37,546 nucleotides of DNA from Rhodoferax sp. (GTDB lineage Bacteria; Pseudomonadota; Gammaproteobacteria; Burkholderiales; Burkholderiaceae_C): the NCBI GenBank assembly GCA_018061265.1, contig JAGOUM010000025.1, positions 1 through 37,546 of the forward strand. The letters run 5' to 3'. The notes under the pieces are model-generated. The model worked only from the letters and a program-made list of their open reading frames with translations, ran no database searches and was not told the DNA's origin. Shown here in pieces: positions 1 through 6,470 of the stretch. Within the stretch, counting starts at the first letter, position 1, and the number at the start of each line of letters is the position of its first letter. A program made the translations under genes and the position numbers.

Positions 1-202
1 GCTCGGCAATCCATTGGTCGATCTTGGACGCTGGCCAGCACACGGCCCGACGGCCCAGTTTCAGGGGGCGCGGGAATTCTGGTGGGTTGCGATTGAGCAT
101 CTCATAAATCGCTGATTTTTTAAGCCCAACACGTGCCACCACGGCGGGCAGGCGCAGCAGGGTCTCGGCGGATGGTGCGGGCGGATTTACTTGGGCTTTC
201 AT
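1..202 (-). CDS. AlpA-family regulator (partial, 3' end off the window)
   Basis: This reads as an AlpA-type small DNA-binding protein, a MerR-like winged helix that in P4-like islands activates integrase or excision genes. The visible 67 residues start MKAQVNPPAPSAE and continue with LLRLPAVVARVGLKKSAIYE, then FPRPLKLGRRAVCWP and IDQWIAE. That is the family order: helix-turn-helix, the FP-x-P-x-KLG-R wing, the W-x-x-x-x-ID-W tail. The ATG (200-202) has a good upstream purine stretch (AAGGAAAG). The stop lies beyond the left edge. The gene is transcribed leftwards, away from the rest of the island shown here, and pairs functionally with the integrase at 20852-22057. The family call is secure; its target promoter is not known. 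Confidence 0.9.
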   Translation of the reverse strand, partial: MKAQVNPPAPSAETLLRLPAVVARVGLKKSAIYEMLNRNPPEFPRPLKLGRRAVCWPASKIDQWIAE

Positions 203-689
203 GTCTTTCCTTGCGTTGTAAACGTTAATGAACAGTGGAACGCTCTGTGGTTTAAAACCCCATTGGCCAACAAATCGCACGGTTTCTGACCTGGCGATAG
301 GGCACGGGACACGTCGTTCGTCACCATCCATATACGTGCGATGCGCAAGTCCTGCTTGCCCGGCTTGGCAGCGGCCTGGTTCAGACCTGCCCGCTGGTGA
401 TCTGGCCGAGGTGCTCGATCATGGCTTGCATGGGCGTCAGGCGGCTGGGAACGTAGCCGACCGCGCGTCTTTGAGGGACAGCATCCGAACTTGGCATGAT
501 GCAAGGGAAGAAACTGGTGTGGCCCCCAGAGCGCACGTTTGGGGATTTTGTCGATTCGTCAACCACTCACGTCAACGCCGAATACCCTAAACAAGGAAAA
601 ATCCAATCAGTAATGCTTGACTTCGTTGGTAGTCCCTGTCAGCTTGCTAAGGCAATTCCGGACCAGGTTCTGACACTCCGGAAGGGCCG

Positions 690-833
690 CTATCCTGTGT
701 TTGAAATTTGAAAGATGGCGTTGCCGGTAACCTGACCGTTGTCATCGACTTTTACGTGCCCATAACGGCCAACCAAAGTTTGAGACAGCAATCGTTCAAA
801 CCAGTGCATGCCAGTCAGAACGCTGACCCTCAT
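690..833 (-). pseudogene. Possible small ORF or gene relic (47 codons)
   Basis: The minus strand reads MRVSVLTGMHWFERLLSQ and ends near DDNGQVTGNAIFQISNTG before a TAG. In the same frame, upstream of a TAA at 852-854, a further fragment reads MERSRVTVLMRGFRLDLWRE from a GTG that follows a GGAGG sequence. Both pieces have a natural amino-acid mix and lie in one frame across one stop. They could be the remnant of one gene, or two tiny genes. No family was recognised. The alternative is chance open frames in a non-coding region. Confidence 0.25.
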
Positions 834-951
834 TCCCAGGGCACTACCTGGTTATTTCGGCTCTTGTGCGGTCACCAATTCCCGCCACAAATCCAGTCGA
901 AATCCCCGCATCAAAACCGTCACTCGACTTCTTTCCACGTCACTCCTCCGA

Positions 952-972
952 ATGCGACAGAATGTGTCGCAT
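952..972. promoter_or_regulatory. Perfect 8-bp inverted repeat (operator-like)
   Basis: The arms ATGCGACA (952-959) and TGTCGCAT (965-972) are exact reverse complements separated by five bases (GAATG). The spacing gives roughly one helical turn between half-site centres, as expected for a dimeric helix-turn-helix regulator. It lies 160 bp upstream of the first plus-strand gene. No matching regulator is encoded next to it in this window. Confidence 0.5.
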
Positions 973-1132
973 AAATCGGCCAAAAAAGCGTCAGCAACTC
1001 TTACCACCCAGACAATGACATCAAGCCTCAAGCACATGGGCTGAAGACTAAAAAGCACCTCAAACTAATCGGATCGAAGGTGACCACGCCAACATCCGCA
1101 ATATTTTCTACATCGACTAAACGGAGGTCACC

Positions 1133-1324
1133 ATGCTGTTTGCATTGATCGGTTTCACAGCTTTCAGCCTTTGTTATTACGGGCTGTGGACCTTATGGTG
1201 TCGTTATGCGCCGGACCTAATCTCACCCTCAGCACCAGGCTGGATCAGACGGCCCAACTTTTTCCTGTTCTTCTTTGTCACGCTGATTTTTGTCCTGATC
1301 TACCAAAGCGCGTCAAAAAAGTAA
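1133..1324 (+). CDS. Small two-helix membrane protein
   Basis: This is a 63-residue protein preceded by a strong Shine-Dalgarno (CGGAGGTCACC before ATG). A first hydrophobic helix spans about residues 1-25 (LFALIGFTAFSLCYYGLWTL) and a second about residues 42-58 (FFLFFFVTLIFVLIY). A short loop rich in Pro and Arg joins them and the tail is basic (SASKK). It is the first gene of a seven-gene plus-strand set and lies 56 bp before the YbjN-like gene. Function is unknown. Tiny membrane proteins next to cytoplasmic effectors can be sensors, toxins or anchors, but nothing in the sequence decides between these. Confidence 0.7.
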   Translation: MLFALIGFTAFSLCYYGLWTLWCRYAPDLISPSAPGWIRRPNFFLFFFVTLIFVLIYQSASKK

Positions 1325-1380
1325 CCCATGAACTGCATCTTCCTTGGGCAGGCCAAATGTCAACACATCGGAGGTAAACC

Positions 1381-1854
1381 ATGACACAACTGATCGAAGA
1401 AAAAGACGTGACCCCGGTCAACCTGTCGGTAGAACTGGAGCGCGCCGTCATCGAACACACCATGGATGACGACCACAGCATCTATGTCACGGAAGACAGC
1501 TGGTTTCCATTCTGGATTCGCATACACCAAGGCTCAGGCTATGTCAGCTTCAAGACGCATACCAACTTCAAGAAATCGTCCAACCGCCTGCAGAGGCTAG
1601 AAATTTGCAACGCGTTCAACAAAAACCGATTCATGCTGACCTGCTACGAATCGCAAGACCGCCTCTACTTTGACCATGTGTTGAGTTTTCGTGATGGCCT
1701 GCTGCGAGAGAACTTTGTCCGCAGTTGCCGCCAGTTCGCCAACAACATTGCTATTGGTTTCGCAGATACCGACCCGGACAACATCTTTGTCCTCAGGCCC
1801 GGAGTGACCGAGCCAGAAGACGAAACCGGTGACCAGGCACAGGGAGGCCAATAA
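1381..1854 (+). CDS. YbjN-domain-like protein
   Basis: The protein has 157 residues and starts after a good ribosome site (CGGAGGTAAACC before ATG). The central part (about residues 35-125) contains SWFPFWIRI, then SSNRLQRLEICNAFNKNRF, then a strand-rich stretch and LLRENFVRSCRQFANNIAI. This layout resembles the YbjN/DUF1790 family, whose fold is like that of type III secretion chaperones. The tail is acidic and probably disordered. It is followed after only 3 bp by the ADP-ribosylglycohydrolase, so the two are almost surely co-transcribed and may act together. The family call rests on pattern resemblance, so confidence is moderate. A binding partner cannot be named. Confidence 0.6.
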   Translation: MTQLIEEKDVTPVNLSVELERAVIEHTMDDDHSIYVTEDSWFPFWIRIHQGSGYVSFKTHTNFKKSSNRLQRLEICNAFNKNRFMLTCYESQDRLYFDHVLSFRDGLLRENFVRSCRQFANNIAIGFADTDPDNIFVLRPGVTEPEDETGDQAQGGQ

Positions 1855-1857
1855 GTC

Positions 1858-2784
1858 ATGACTGAAACACAACACAACAGAATCGACCGCGCACGCGGCG
1901 CCTTGCTGGGACTGGCCGTGGGTGATGCCATTGGCACCACGGTCGAATTTAAACCACGTGGCACGTTCACGCCTCTGACCGACATGGTGGGCGGTGGCCC
2001 ATTCAACTTGCAGCCAGGCCAGTGGACAGATGACACCAGCATGTCCTTGTGCCTGGGCCACAGCCTGGTGGCCAAAGGCTTTGACCTCAATGACCAGATG
2101 CAACGCTACCTGAATTGGCACGACAACGGTTACATGTCCAGCACCGGTCGCTGCTTTGACATTGGCAGCACCACCCACAACGCCCTGGAACACTACCGGC
2201 GCAGCGAACAACCCGAATCCGGCTCGGCAGATCCACACAGCGCTGGCAATGGATCCATCATGCGACTGGCACCGGTTCCAATCTATTACATGGACAACCG
2301 GACACTGGCCATCGACATGAGCCAAGCCCAGTCCAGAACGACCCATCAGGCTCCTGAGTGCCTGCAAGCCAGTGCGCTGCTGGCAGGCGTTCTGGTCAAT
2401 GCATTGCACGGCATGAGCAAGATTGACATGTTGATGGCCATGAAGCAGAACCACGCATCGTTTTCCGGTGGCTTGCGCGACATCGCCAACCGGCAGTTCA
2501 TGCGCAAGACGGTCGATCAGATTCGCGGCACCGGTTATGTGGTGCAAAGTCTCGAAGCGGCTTTGTGGTGCTTCTGGCAAACCGACAGCTTCAAGGATTG
2601 TGTGCTGCTGGCGGCCAATCTGGGCGACGACGCCGACACCACGGCCGCCATTGCCGGGCAGATTGCCGGTGCGTTTTACAGCGAATCAGGCATTCCATGG
2701 AAATGGCTTGCCATGCTGACCATGCGCCACGAGATTACAGCGCTGGCCGATCAACTTGCCGTAGGTGGCGTTTCAAGACCATGA
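1858..2784 (+). CDS. ADP-ribosylglycohydrolase (DraG/ARH family)
   Basis: This family hydrolyses ADP-ribose from modified proteins or related ADP-ribosyl substrates using a di-metal centre. The 308-residue length is typical. The metal-site motifs are in order: GDAIG near residues 22-26, WTDDTSM near 56-62, NGSIMR in the middle, and LGDDADTTAAIAGQIAGA near 253-271 with the paired Asp residues. A GGAGG ribosome site precedes the ATG, which follows the YbjN-like gene by 3 bp. No ADP-ribosyltransferase (DarT- or Tre-like) was recognised nearby, so this is an eraser without an obvious writer. Its substrate could be a product of a phage or host enzyme, or of one of the unknown neighbours. Confidence 0.92.
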   Translation: MTETQHNRIDRARGALLGLAVGDAIGTTVEFKPRGTFTPLTDMVGGGPFNLQPGQWTDDTSMSLCLGHSLVAKGFDLNDQMQRYLNWHDNGYMSSTGRCFDIGSTTHNALEHYRRSEQPESGSADPHSAGNGSIMRLAPVPIYYMDNRTLAIDMSQAQSRTTHQAPECLQASALLAGVLVNALHGMSKIDMLMAMKQNHASFSGGLRDIANRQFMRKTVDQIRGTGYVVQSLEAALWCFWQTDSFKDCVLLAANLGDDADTTAAIAGQIAGAFYSESGIPWKWLAMLTMRHEITALADQLAVGGVSRP

Positions 2785-4017
2785 ATGTGCACGGCGATCA
2801 ACGACAACACAGTTTGGCGTGTTGCGCCTGATACTGAAGCTGTTTCTGTCACACACACCAAGGACTTACCCATGACCACGTTGCCCCCCATGCACACACC
2901 GCCCCAGACTGAGGCGCCGCCCGATGACCTGCTTGCGCAAGCTCGCGAAGTCGTTCTGCGCAACCAAAATCCATCGGTCTCACTGATCCAGCGCCACCTC
3001 AAGATTGGCTACAACAGGGCACTGCGTTTGCTTGTTCAATTGGAAGGTGACATCGTCACCGCGCCAGATGCCAATGGTTGGCGCCGGATGCTGGAGTCTG
3101 GTGCTCGTTCACCGGACGACCCACAGTTCGCCGCAGAGCCAACACCGTACACACAGCCTTACGAAGTTATGGAAACCAGCATGGGCATGCATTCGCTCTC
3201 ACGTGAGGAGCGTGTTCGGCGATTGGCCAACAACCCGCCCATGGCGCTCGATGCCTACCTGCGCCGCCACCGGGAGACCTGCCCTGACTGGTTACAGAAT
3301 TTCAAAAAGGGTGACAAGTTTGACCGCGAGCAATTCTTTGGCTCACGGCTGGTGTATTACCCAGGCAGCGGGAGTGATGGGCACGCCGTCAAGCTGTTTG
3401 GCTCTACGCATTGCGCGCACTGCTTCGTGTATGTGGACTACCTGTTTGCGCAAGACAAAGTCAGAGCTGAGCTCGATGGAAAACTGGCCCATACTGATCG
3501 TGGCAGTCGCCCTTTTAAGGGCTATAACCAGTTGGCACGGCTGACCTTGTCACAAGCTGATCTGGCACCTGATGGCTGGACCCCGCATGTGCAGGGATTG
3601 GAGCGCACGCGCTCCAGCGACGACTTCAAACCCTATGCTTTCTTGGAAATTCTGGAACGGGATGATGAGCTGGGTGAAGAGCACGGTGCGCACCGCCTTG
3701 CCATCCTGTTTCTGGGGGCCGATGGCATTGCGTCGTATGACGCTTTGTTTTGCCAGGGAGACAGCGTGAGCCCTCCGTTCGCCGTGCTGATTCAAGAGCA
3801 TGGCTTCGGTGGCAACTACGACAAGTTTGGCCGAGGTGGCTTGCTGGATCGCATTGCGCAAAAGTGCCAGGTGTTCCCCAAGTTTCTGCTGGTGGCTGAA
3901 GGGTCAGAACCTTGGATTGGCTACGAAAGAATGGACAACTTGGGCGGATCCGTGGGTGGCATGCATGGCAACACCCGGTATTTGCATCAGTACGTAGAAG
4001 AACCTGATCAGTGTTGA
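2785..4017 (+). CDS. FtsK-gamma-like winged helix fused to an unknown domain
   Basis: The open frame begins at an ATG that overlaps the upstream gene's end, but the ATG at 2872 (MTTLPPMHTPP) has the better upstream AAGGA and is preferred, giving 381 residues. From that start, residues about 18-75 match the FtsK gamma winged helix: AREVVLRNQNPSVSLIQRHL, then KIGYNRALRLLVQLE, then the DANGWRRML wing. In FtsK this domain reads short oriented DNA motifs (KOPS). Here no motor domain follows. The remaining 300 residues are unfamiliar, with FGSRLVYYPGSGSDG, a CAHC pair, many aromatic residues and a Gly-rich end (GGSVGGMHGNTRY). A DNA-recognition head with a new effector or scaffold body is a reasonable inference, not a demonstrated function. 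Confidence 0.75.
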   Translation: MCTAINDNTVWRVAPDTEAVSVTHTKDLPMTTLPPMHTPPQTEAPPDDLLAQAREVVLRNQNPSVSLIQRHLKIGYNRALRLLVQLEGDIVTAPDANGWRRMLESGARSPDDPQFAAEPTPYTQPYEVMETSMGMHSLSREERVRRLANNPPMALDAYLRRHRETCPDWLQNFKKGDKFDREQFFGSRLVYYPGSGSDGHAVKLFGSTHCAHCFVYVDYLFAQDKVRAELDGKLAHTDRGSRPFKGYNQLARLTLSQADLAPDGWTPHVQGLERTRSSDDFKPYAFLEILERDDELGEEHGAHRLAILFLGADGIASYDALFCQGDSVSPPFAVLIQEHGFGGNYDKFGRGGLLDRIAQKCQVFPKFLLVAEGSEPWIGYERMDNLGGSVGGMHGNTRYLHQYVEEPDQC

Positions 4018-4041
4018 CCCACTGGGTTGGATTGAACCTTT

Positions 4042-4524
4042 ATGCCACGCCGCCTTGGACGTTTTCAGAAAGCATGTGTGGGCTGGCATGACGCGAATCG
4101 CGCCCGCTTTCTGGTTCCGATTCGCCTCAAAATGGTCAAGACTGGCAGTATGTTGATTCGCTTCATGAGCCATCCAGAATGCCTGCAGATCACCGCGCGG
4201 CCAGGCAATCTTGGCGTATGGGTTGTCTGGCAAGGAGTCATTTGGGACGCATTGCTTGACCTTGATGTGTTGCCAGTGTCAATCCGCCAAGGTTTTACCT
4301 GCCAACTTTGCAAGGCGCCCCCCAAATGTTGGCCCAGCCTGGAGGCGCTTTGGGCCGATCACCTGTTTGAGCCGTTTCTTGAGTGGGTGAATGAACACTT
4401 CGACAAGGCCGATGCCGTGCTGCTGTTCGGACGTGCGGATGCTTCCACCATGGCGCAGTTGCGTCAACGTGACCAGCCATGTATCCCCGACTCACTCAAC
4501 GTCACAGTTTGCCGCTTTGACTGA
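4042..4524 (+). CDS. Unknown protein with a CxxC motif
   Basis: This is a 160-residue protein of unrecognised family. It contains SMLIRFMSHPECLQITARPG, a tryptophan-rich hydrophobic strand (GVWVVWQGVIWDALLDLDVL) and a Cys cluster (TCQLCKAPPKC) that could bind zinc. The C-terminal half is acidic and helix-rich. The start is uncertain: the ATG at 4042 and in-frame ATGs at 4132 and 4150 all lack a strong Shine-Dalgarno, and the recognisable protein character begins near the 4150 start. It sits 24 bp after the FtsK-gamma-like gene and 12 bp before the next gene, so it belongs to the same transcript. Confidence 0.6.
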   Translation: MPRRLGRFQKACVGWHDANRARFLVPIRLKMVKTGSMLIRFMSHPECLQITARPGNLGVWVVWQGVIWDALLDLDVLPVSIRQGFTCQLCKAPPKCWPSLEALWADHLFEPFLEWVNEHFDKADAVLLFGRADASTMAQLRQRDQPCIPDSLNVTVCRFD

Positions 4525-4536
4525 AATCATCCAAAT

Positions 4537-5025
4537 ATGAACACTCCGCCAGAATCAGAAAATACCGTGCTTGATGACGAGGCCATTGCCCGTCTGAAAC
4601 ACATCAATGTGCAGCTGGATGCGCTGCAAACGCGGGTTCATGAAATTGCCAAGGCGTACCGCCGCCAAATCAGCCAGGCCGCCACGGATTTGGGTTTGCC
4701 GGAGGACGACCTTCGCATTGAAGCCGAATTGGACTTTTGCCTAAGCCCTACCGACCCGCGTTATGACCCTACTTTTGAGCAAAGTGACAACCGGGTTGCG
4801 AGCCGCACGCTGAATTGCCCGGAATTGCCTTACTTGCTCAACTTTGGCATTGATGAACCCTGCTCAGTCATTGGGCCACAGGGCTGGCTATTTCATGATT
4901 TGACTGAGCATGCCTATGGAGCCGATCAACCACAGGTCACACCAGCAGAGTTGCTTCAGGTTGGCGAAATCCATGTTGATGTGGTGATCCGGCACTCGGT
5001 TCAAATCAATCTGACTTCACTGTGA
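4537..5025 (+). CDS. Unknown acidic protein with N-terminal coiled-coil
   Basis: This 162-residue protein has no recognised family. Residues about 12-55 form a heptad-like helix (DDEAIARLKHINVQLDALQT continuing through RVHEIAKAYRRQI), suggesting a coiled-coil or a partner-binding helix. The rest is acidic with a likely beta-rich core (SRTLNCPELPYLLNFGIDEP, then GPQGWLFHDLTEHAYG). It ends in a hydrophobic strand (EIHVDVVIRHSVQINLTSL). The ATG has a weak ribosome site, which fits coupling to the gene 12 bp upstream. A gap of 182 bp follows before the ATPase gene, so this may be the last gene of the first plus-strand transcript. Confidence 0.6.
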   Translation: MNTPPESENTVLDDEAIARLKHINVQLDALQTRVHEIAKAYRRQISQAATDLGLPEDDLRIEAELDFCLSPTDPRYDPTFEQSDNRVASRTLNCPELPYLLNFGIDEPCSVIGPQGWLFHDLTEHAYGADQPQVTPAELLQVGEIHVDVVIRHSVQINLTSL

Positions 5026-5207
5026 AACCCAATGGTGTAAGGCGACGTGCAAATTTGACTCAATGAGCTACTCTTTTGAGAGCTACAAGCGCATACAAAA
5101 TTATGGATACAGGTTGATTCGTTGCATTTTTACGGAATCGACACCAACCGGCAGAATAATTTCTGATAAAACTTGATAATTAACGATAGTCACCGCAGGA
5201 GACGGCC
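5026..5207 (+). other. 182-bp gap upstream of the ATPase gene
   Basis: A small bulged stem-loop (AGCT-A-CTC, loop TTTT, GAG-AGCT; 5066-5084) lies early in the gap. It has no T-run and resembles short dispersed intergenic repeats that I recall from Comamonadaceae more than a terminator. The second half is AT-rich (for example TTGATAATTAACGATAGT), fitting a promoter for the ATPase gene, but no unique -35/-10 pair is called. Confidence 0.35.
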
Positions 5208-6416
5208 ATGTCCCAAACACCCGAACCCACCCAGGATCAGTTCTTTCATCGCCCCGAGCTGGCCGCCGCACTGGCCGATCAGGCGCTGGACACTTCGCTT
5301 GGAACCAGTGGCGGCATGTTTTTGGCGGCACCACGGCGCACAGGAAAATCGACCTTTGTGCGCCAAGACCTGGTGCCCGAGTTTGAGCGGCGCAACCTCA
5401 ATGTCATCTATGTGGACCTTTGGATCGACAAGACGGTGAACCCGGCGATTCATATCGCCAATGCCATCCGTACCGAGTTGGCACGCGAAGATGGGCCGAT
5501 TGCGAAAACGCTCAAAAAACTGACCAACATGTCCAAGCTGACGGTTGGTGCCTGGGGCAATGGCCTGAGTTTTGACCTCTCGCAGCTCAATCTGTCCAAA
5601 GATGCCACGCTGGCCGATGCGCTCAAGGCACTTTCCACCGCCAGTCAGAAAAAACTGATTCTGGTGATTGACGAGGCCCAGCATGCACTGACAACGGATG
5701 AAGGCATCAACGCCCTGTTTTCGCTGAAGGCGGCGCGCGACAGCCTGAACACCGATCCCGGTCGGTACGGCATGCAACTGGTTGCTACCGGCTCCAACCG
5801 CGACAAGCTGGCCACTTTGGTGAATGGGCGTGAACAGGCGTTTTATGGTGCCGACATGGTGCAGTTCCCCACCCTTGGCAAAGATTATGTGCAATGGTTG
5901 GTGGGACGCGCGAAACTCAATCTGGACATTGACTTGGCGACCGAGGTGTTTCAAAGCCTGGGTTCCCGGCCTGAGCCCTTTCGCAAAGCGCTGAGCCAAA
6001 CGCGGCTGCAACTGGCGGTCAATGCCGCTCAGGATGCCAATGCGATGCTGGCCAGCCTGGCTGCCAAAGGGGTTCGAGACTCCAAAACGGATTTTCTCAA
6101 CACGGTGGCCAGTTTGCCGCCGCTGCAGTCGGCCCTGTTGCGCGAGTTGGCCGCTGACTCTTTGCGGGGGCCGGATGTACGCCGCCCCGGCCTGTTTTCC
6201 GCTGCCATGAAGGCGCGTTTGTTGGCGCGGCTGGAGGTTGAGATGGGCGCGGCCCACGGGGTGTCGGTTGAAACACCGTCGGTGCAGAACGCGCTGGACA
6301 AATTGCGCGAAGAGAATTTTCTGTGGCGTTCGCAGCGCGGGTCTTATGCGGTTGAAGACGAACAGTTTTTAGAGTGGTTGGCGGAGGAGGATCAGGACTC
6401 GAAGGGAATTCAATAG
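5208..6416 (+). CDS. AAA-type ATPase
   Basis: This is a 402-residue P-loop ATPase. Walker A is APRRTGKST at about residues 41-49, Walker B is LILVIDEAQH near residue 150, and a sensor-like strand ending ATGSNRD follows near 200. The C-terminal 120 residues look like a helical lid plus winged helix (SVQNALDKLREENFLW, then GSYAVEDEQFLEWLAEE). The organisation resembles ORC/Cdc6-like or STAND-type ATPases that are common in defence islands and in transposition helpers. The ATG is preceded by GCAGGAGACGGCC, a strong ribosome site. A 182-bp upstream gap suggests its own promoter. The gene converges on the helicase gene ending at 6471. Partner and substrate are unknown. Confidence 0.82.
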   Translation: MSQTPEPTQDQFFHRPELAAALADQALDTSLGTSGGMFLAAPRRTGKSTFVRQDLVPEFERRNLNVIYVDLWIDKTVNPAIHIANAIRTELAREDGPIAKTLKKLTNMSKLTVGAWGNGLSFDLSQLNLSKDATLADALKALSTASQKKLILVIDEAQHALTTDEGINALFSLKAARDSLNTDPGRYGMQLVATGSNRDKLATLVNGREQAFYGADMVQFPTLGKDYVQWLVGRAKLNLDIDLATEVFQSLGSRPEPFRKALSQTRLQLAVNAAQDANAMLASLAAKGVRDSKTDFLNTVASLPPLQSALLRELAADSLRGPDVRRPGLFSAAMKARLLARLEVEMGAAHGVSVETPSVQNALDKLREENFLWRSQRGSYAVEDEQFLEWLAEEDQDSKGIQ

Positions 6417-6470
6417 TTTGCAAACCCAATTTAGACACAACACCTGTCCGCCGAGAAGATCGAATGTTGG

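Larger units (their letters stand above)
203..1132. other. Long region without a convincing gene
   Basis: About 930 bases separate the alpA-like gene from the first plus-strand gene. Open frames exist on both strands (for example 228-590 plus, 199-504 minus), but they have no Shine-Dalgarno sequence and protein-unlike composition. Two things stand out. One is an inverted repeat at 952-972. The other is a pair of minus-strand fragments between 690 and about 940 that share one frame across a TAA stop and look like decayed coding sequence. The region probably holds the promoter for the plus-strand genes, but no convincing -35/-10 pair could be picked by eye. Confidence 0.5.

Noticed and set aside
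1597-2580. 327-codon minus-strand frame
   Set aside because: It lies antisense to the well-supported YbjN-like and ADP-ribosylglycohydrolase genes and has His/Gln/Val-rich mirror composition.
5066-5084. Rho-independent terminator after the 4537-5025 gene
   Set aside because: The stem is short with a bulge and there is no T-run after it.
5190-6257. 355-codon minus-strand frame
   Set aside because: Antisense shadow of the AAA ATPase gene, whose Walker motifs are clear on the plus strand.
6416-6470. Bidirectional terminator between the convergent ATPase and helicase genes
   Set aside because: Only a 10-bp GTTTGCAAAC palindrome is present, with no hairpin loop or T-tract.
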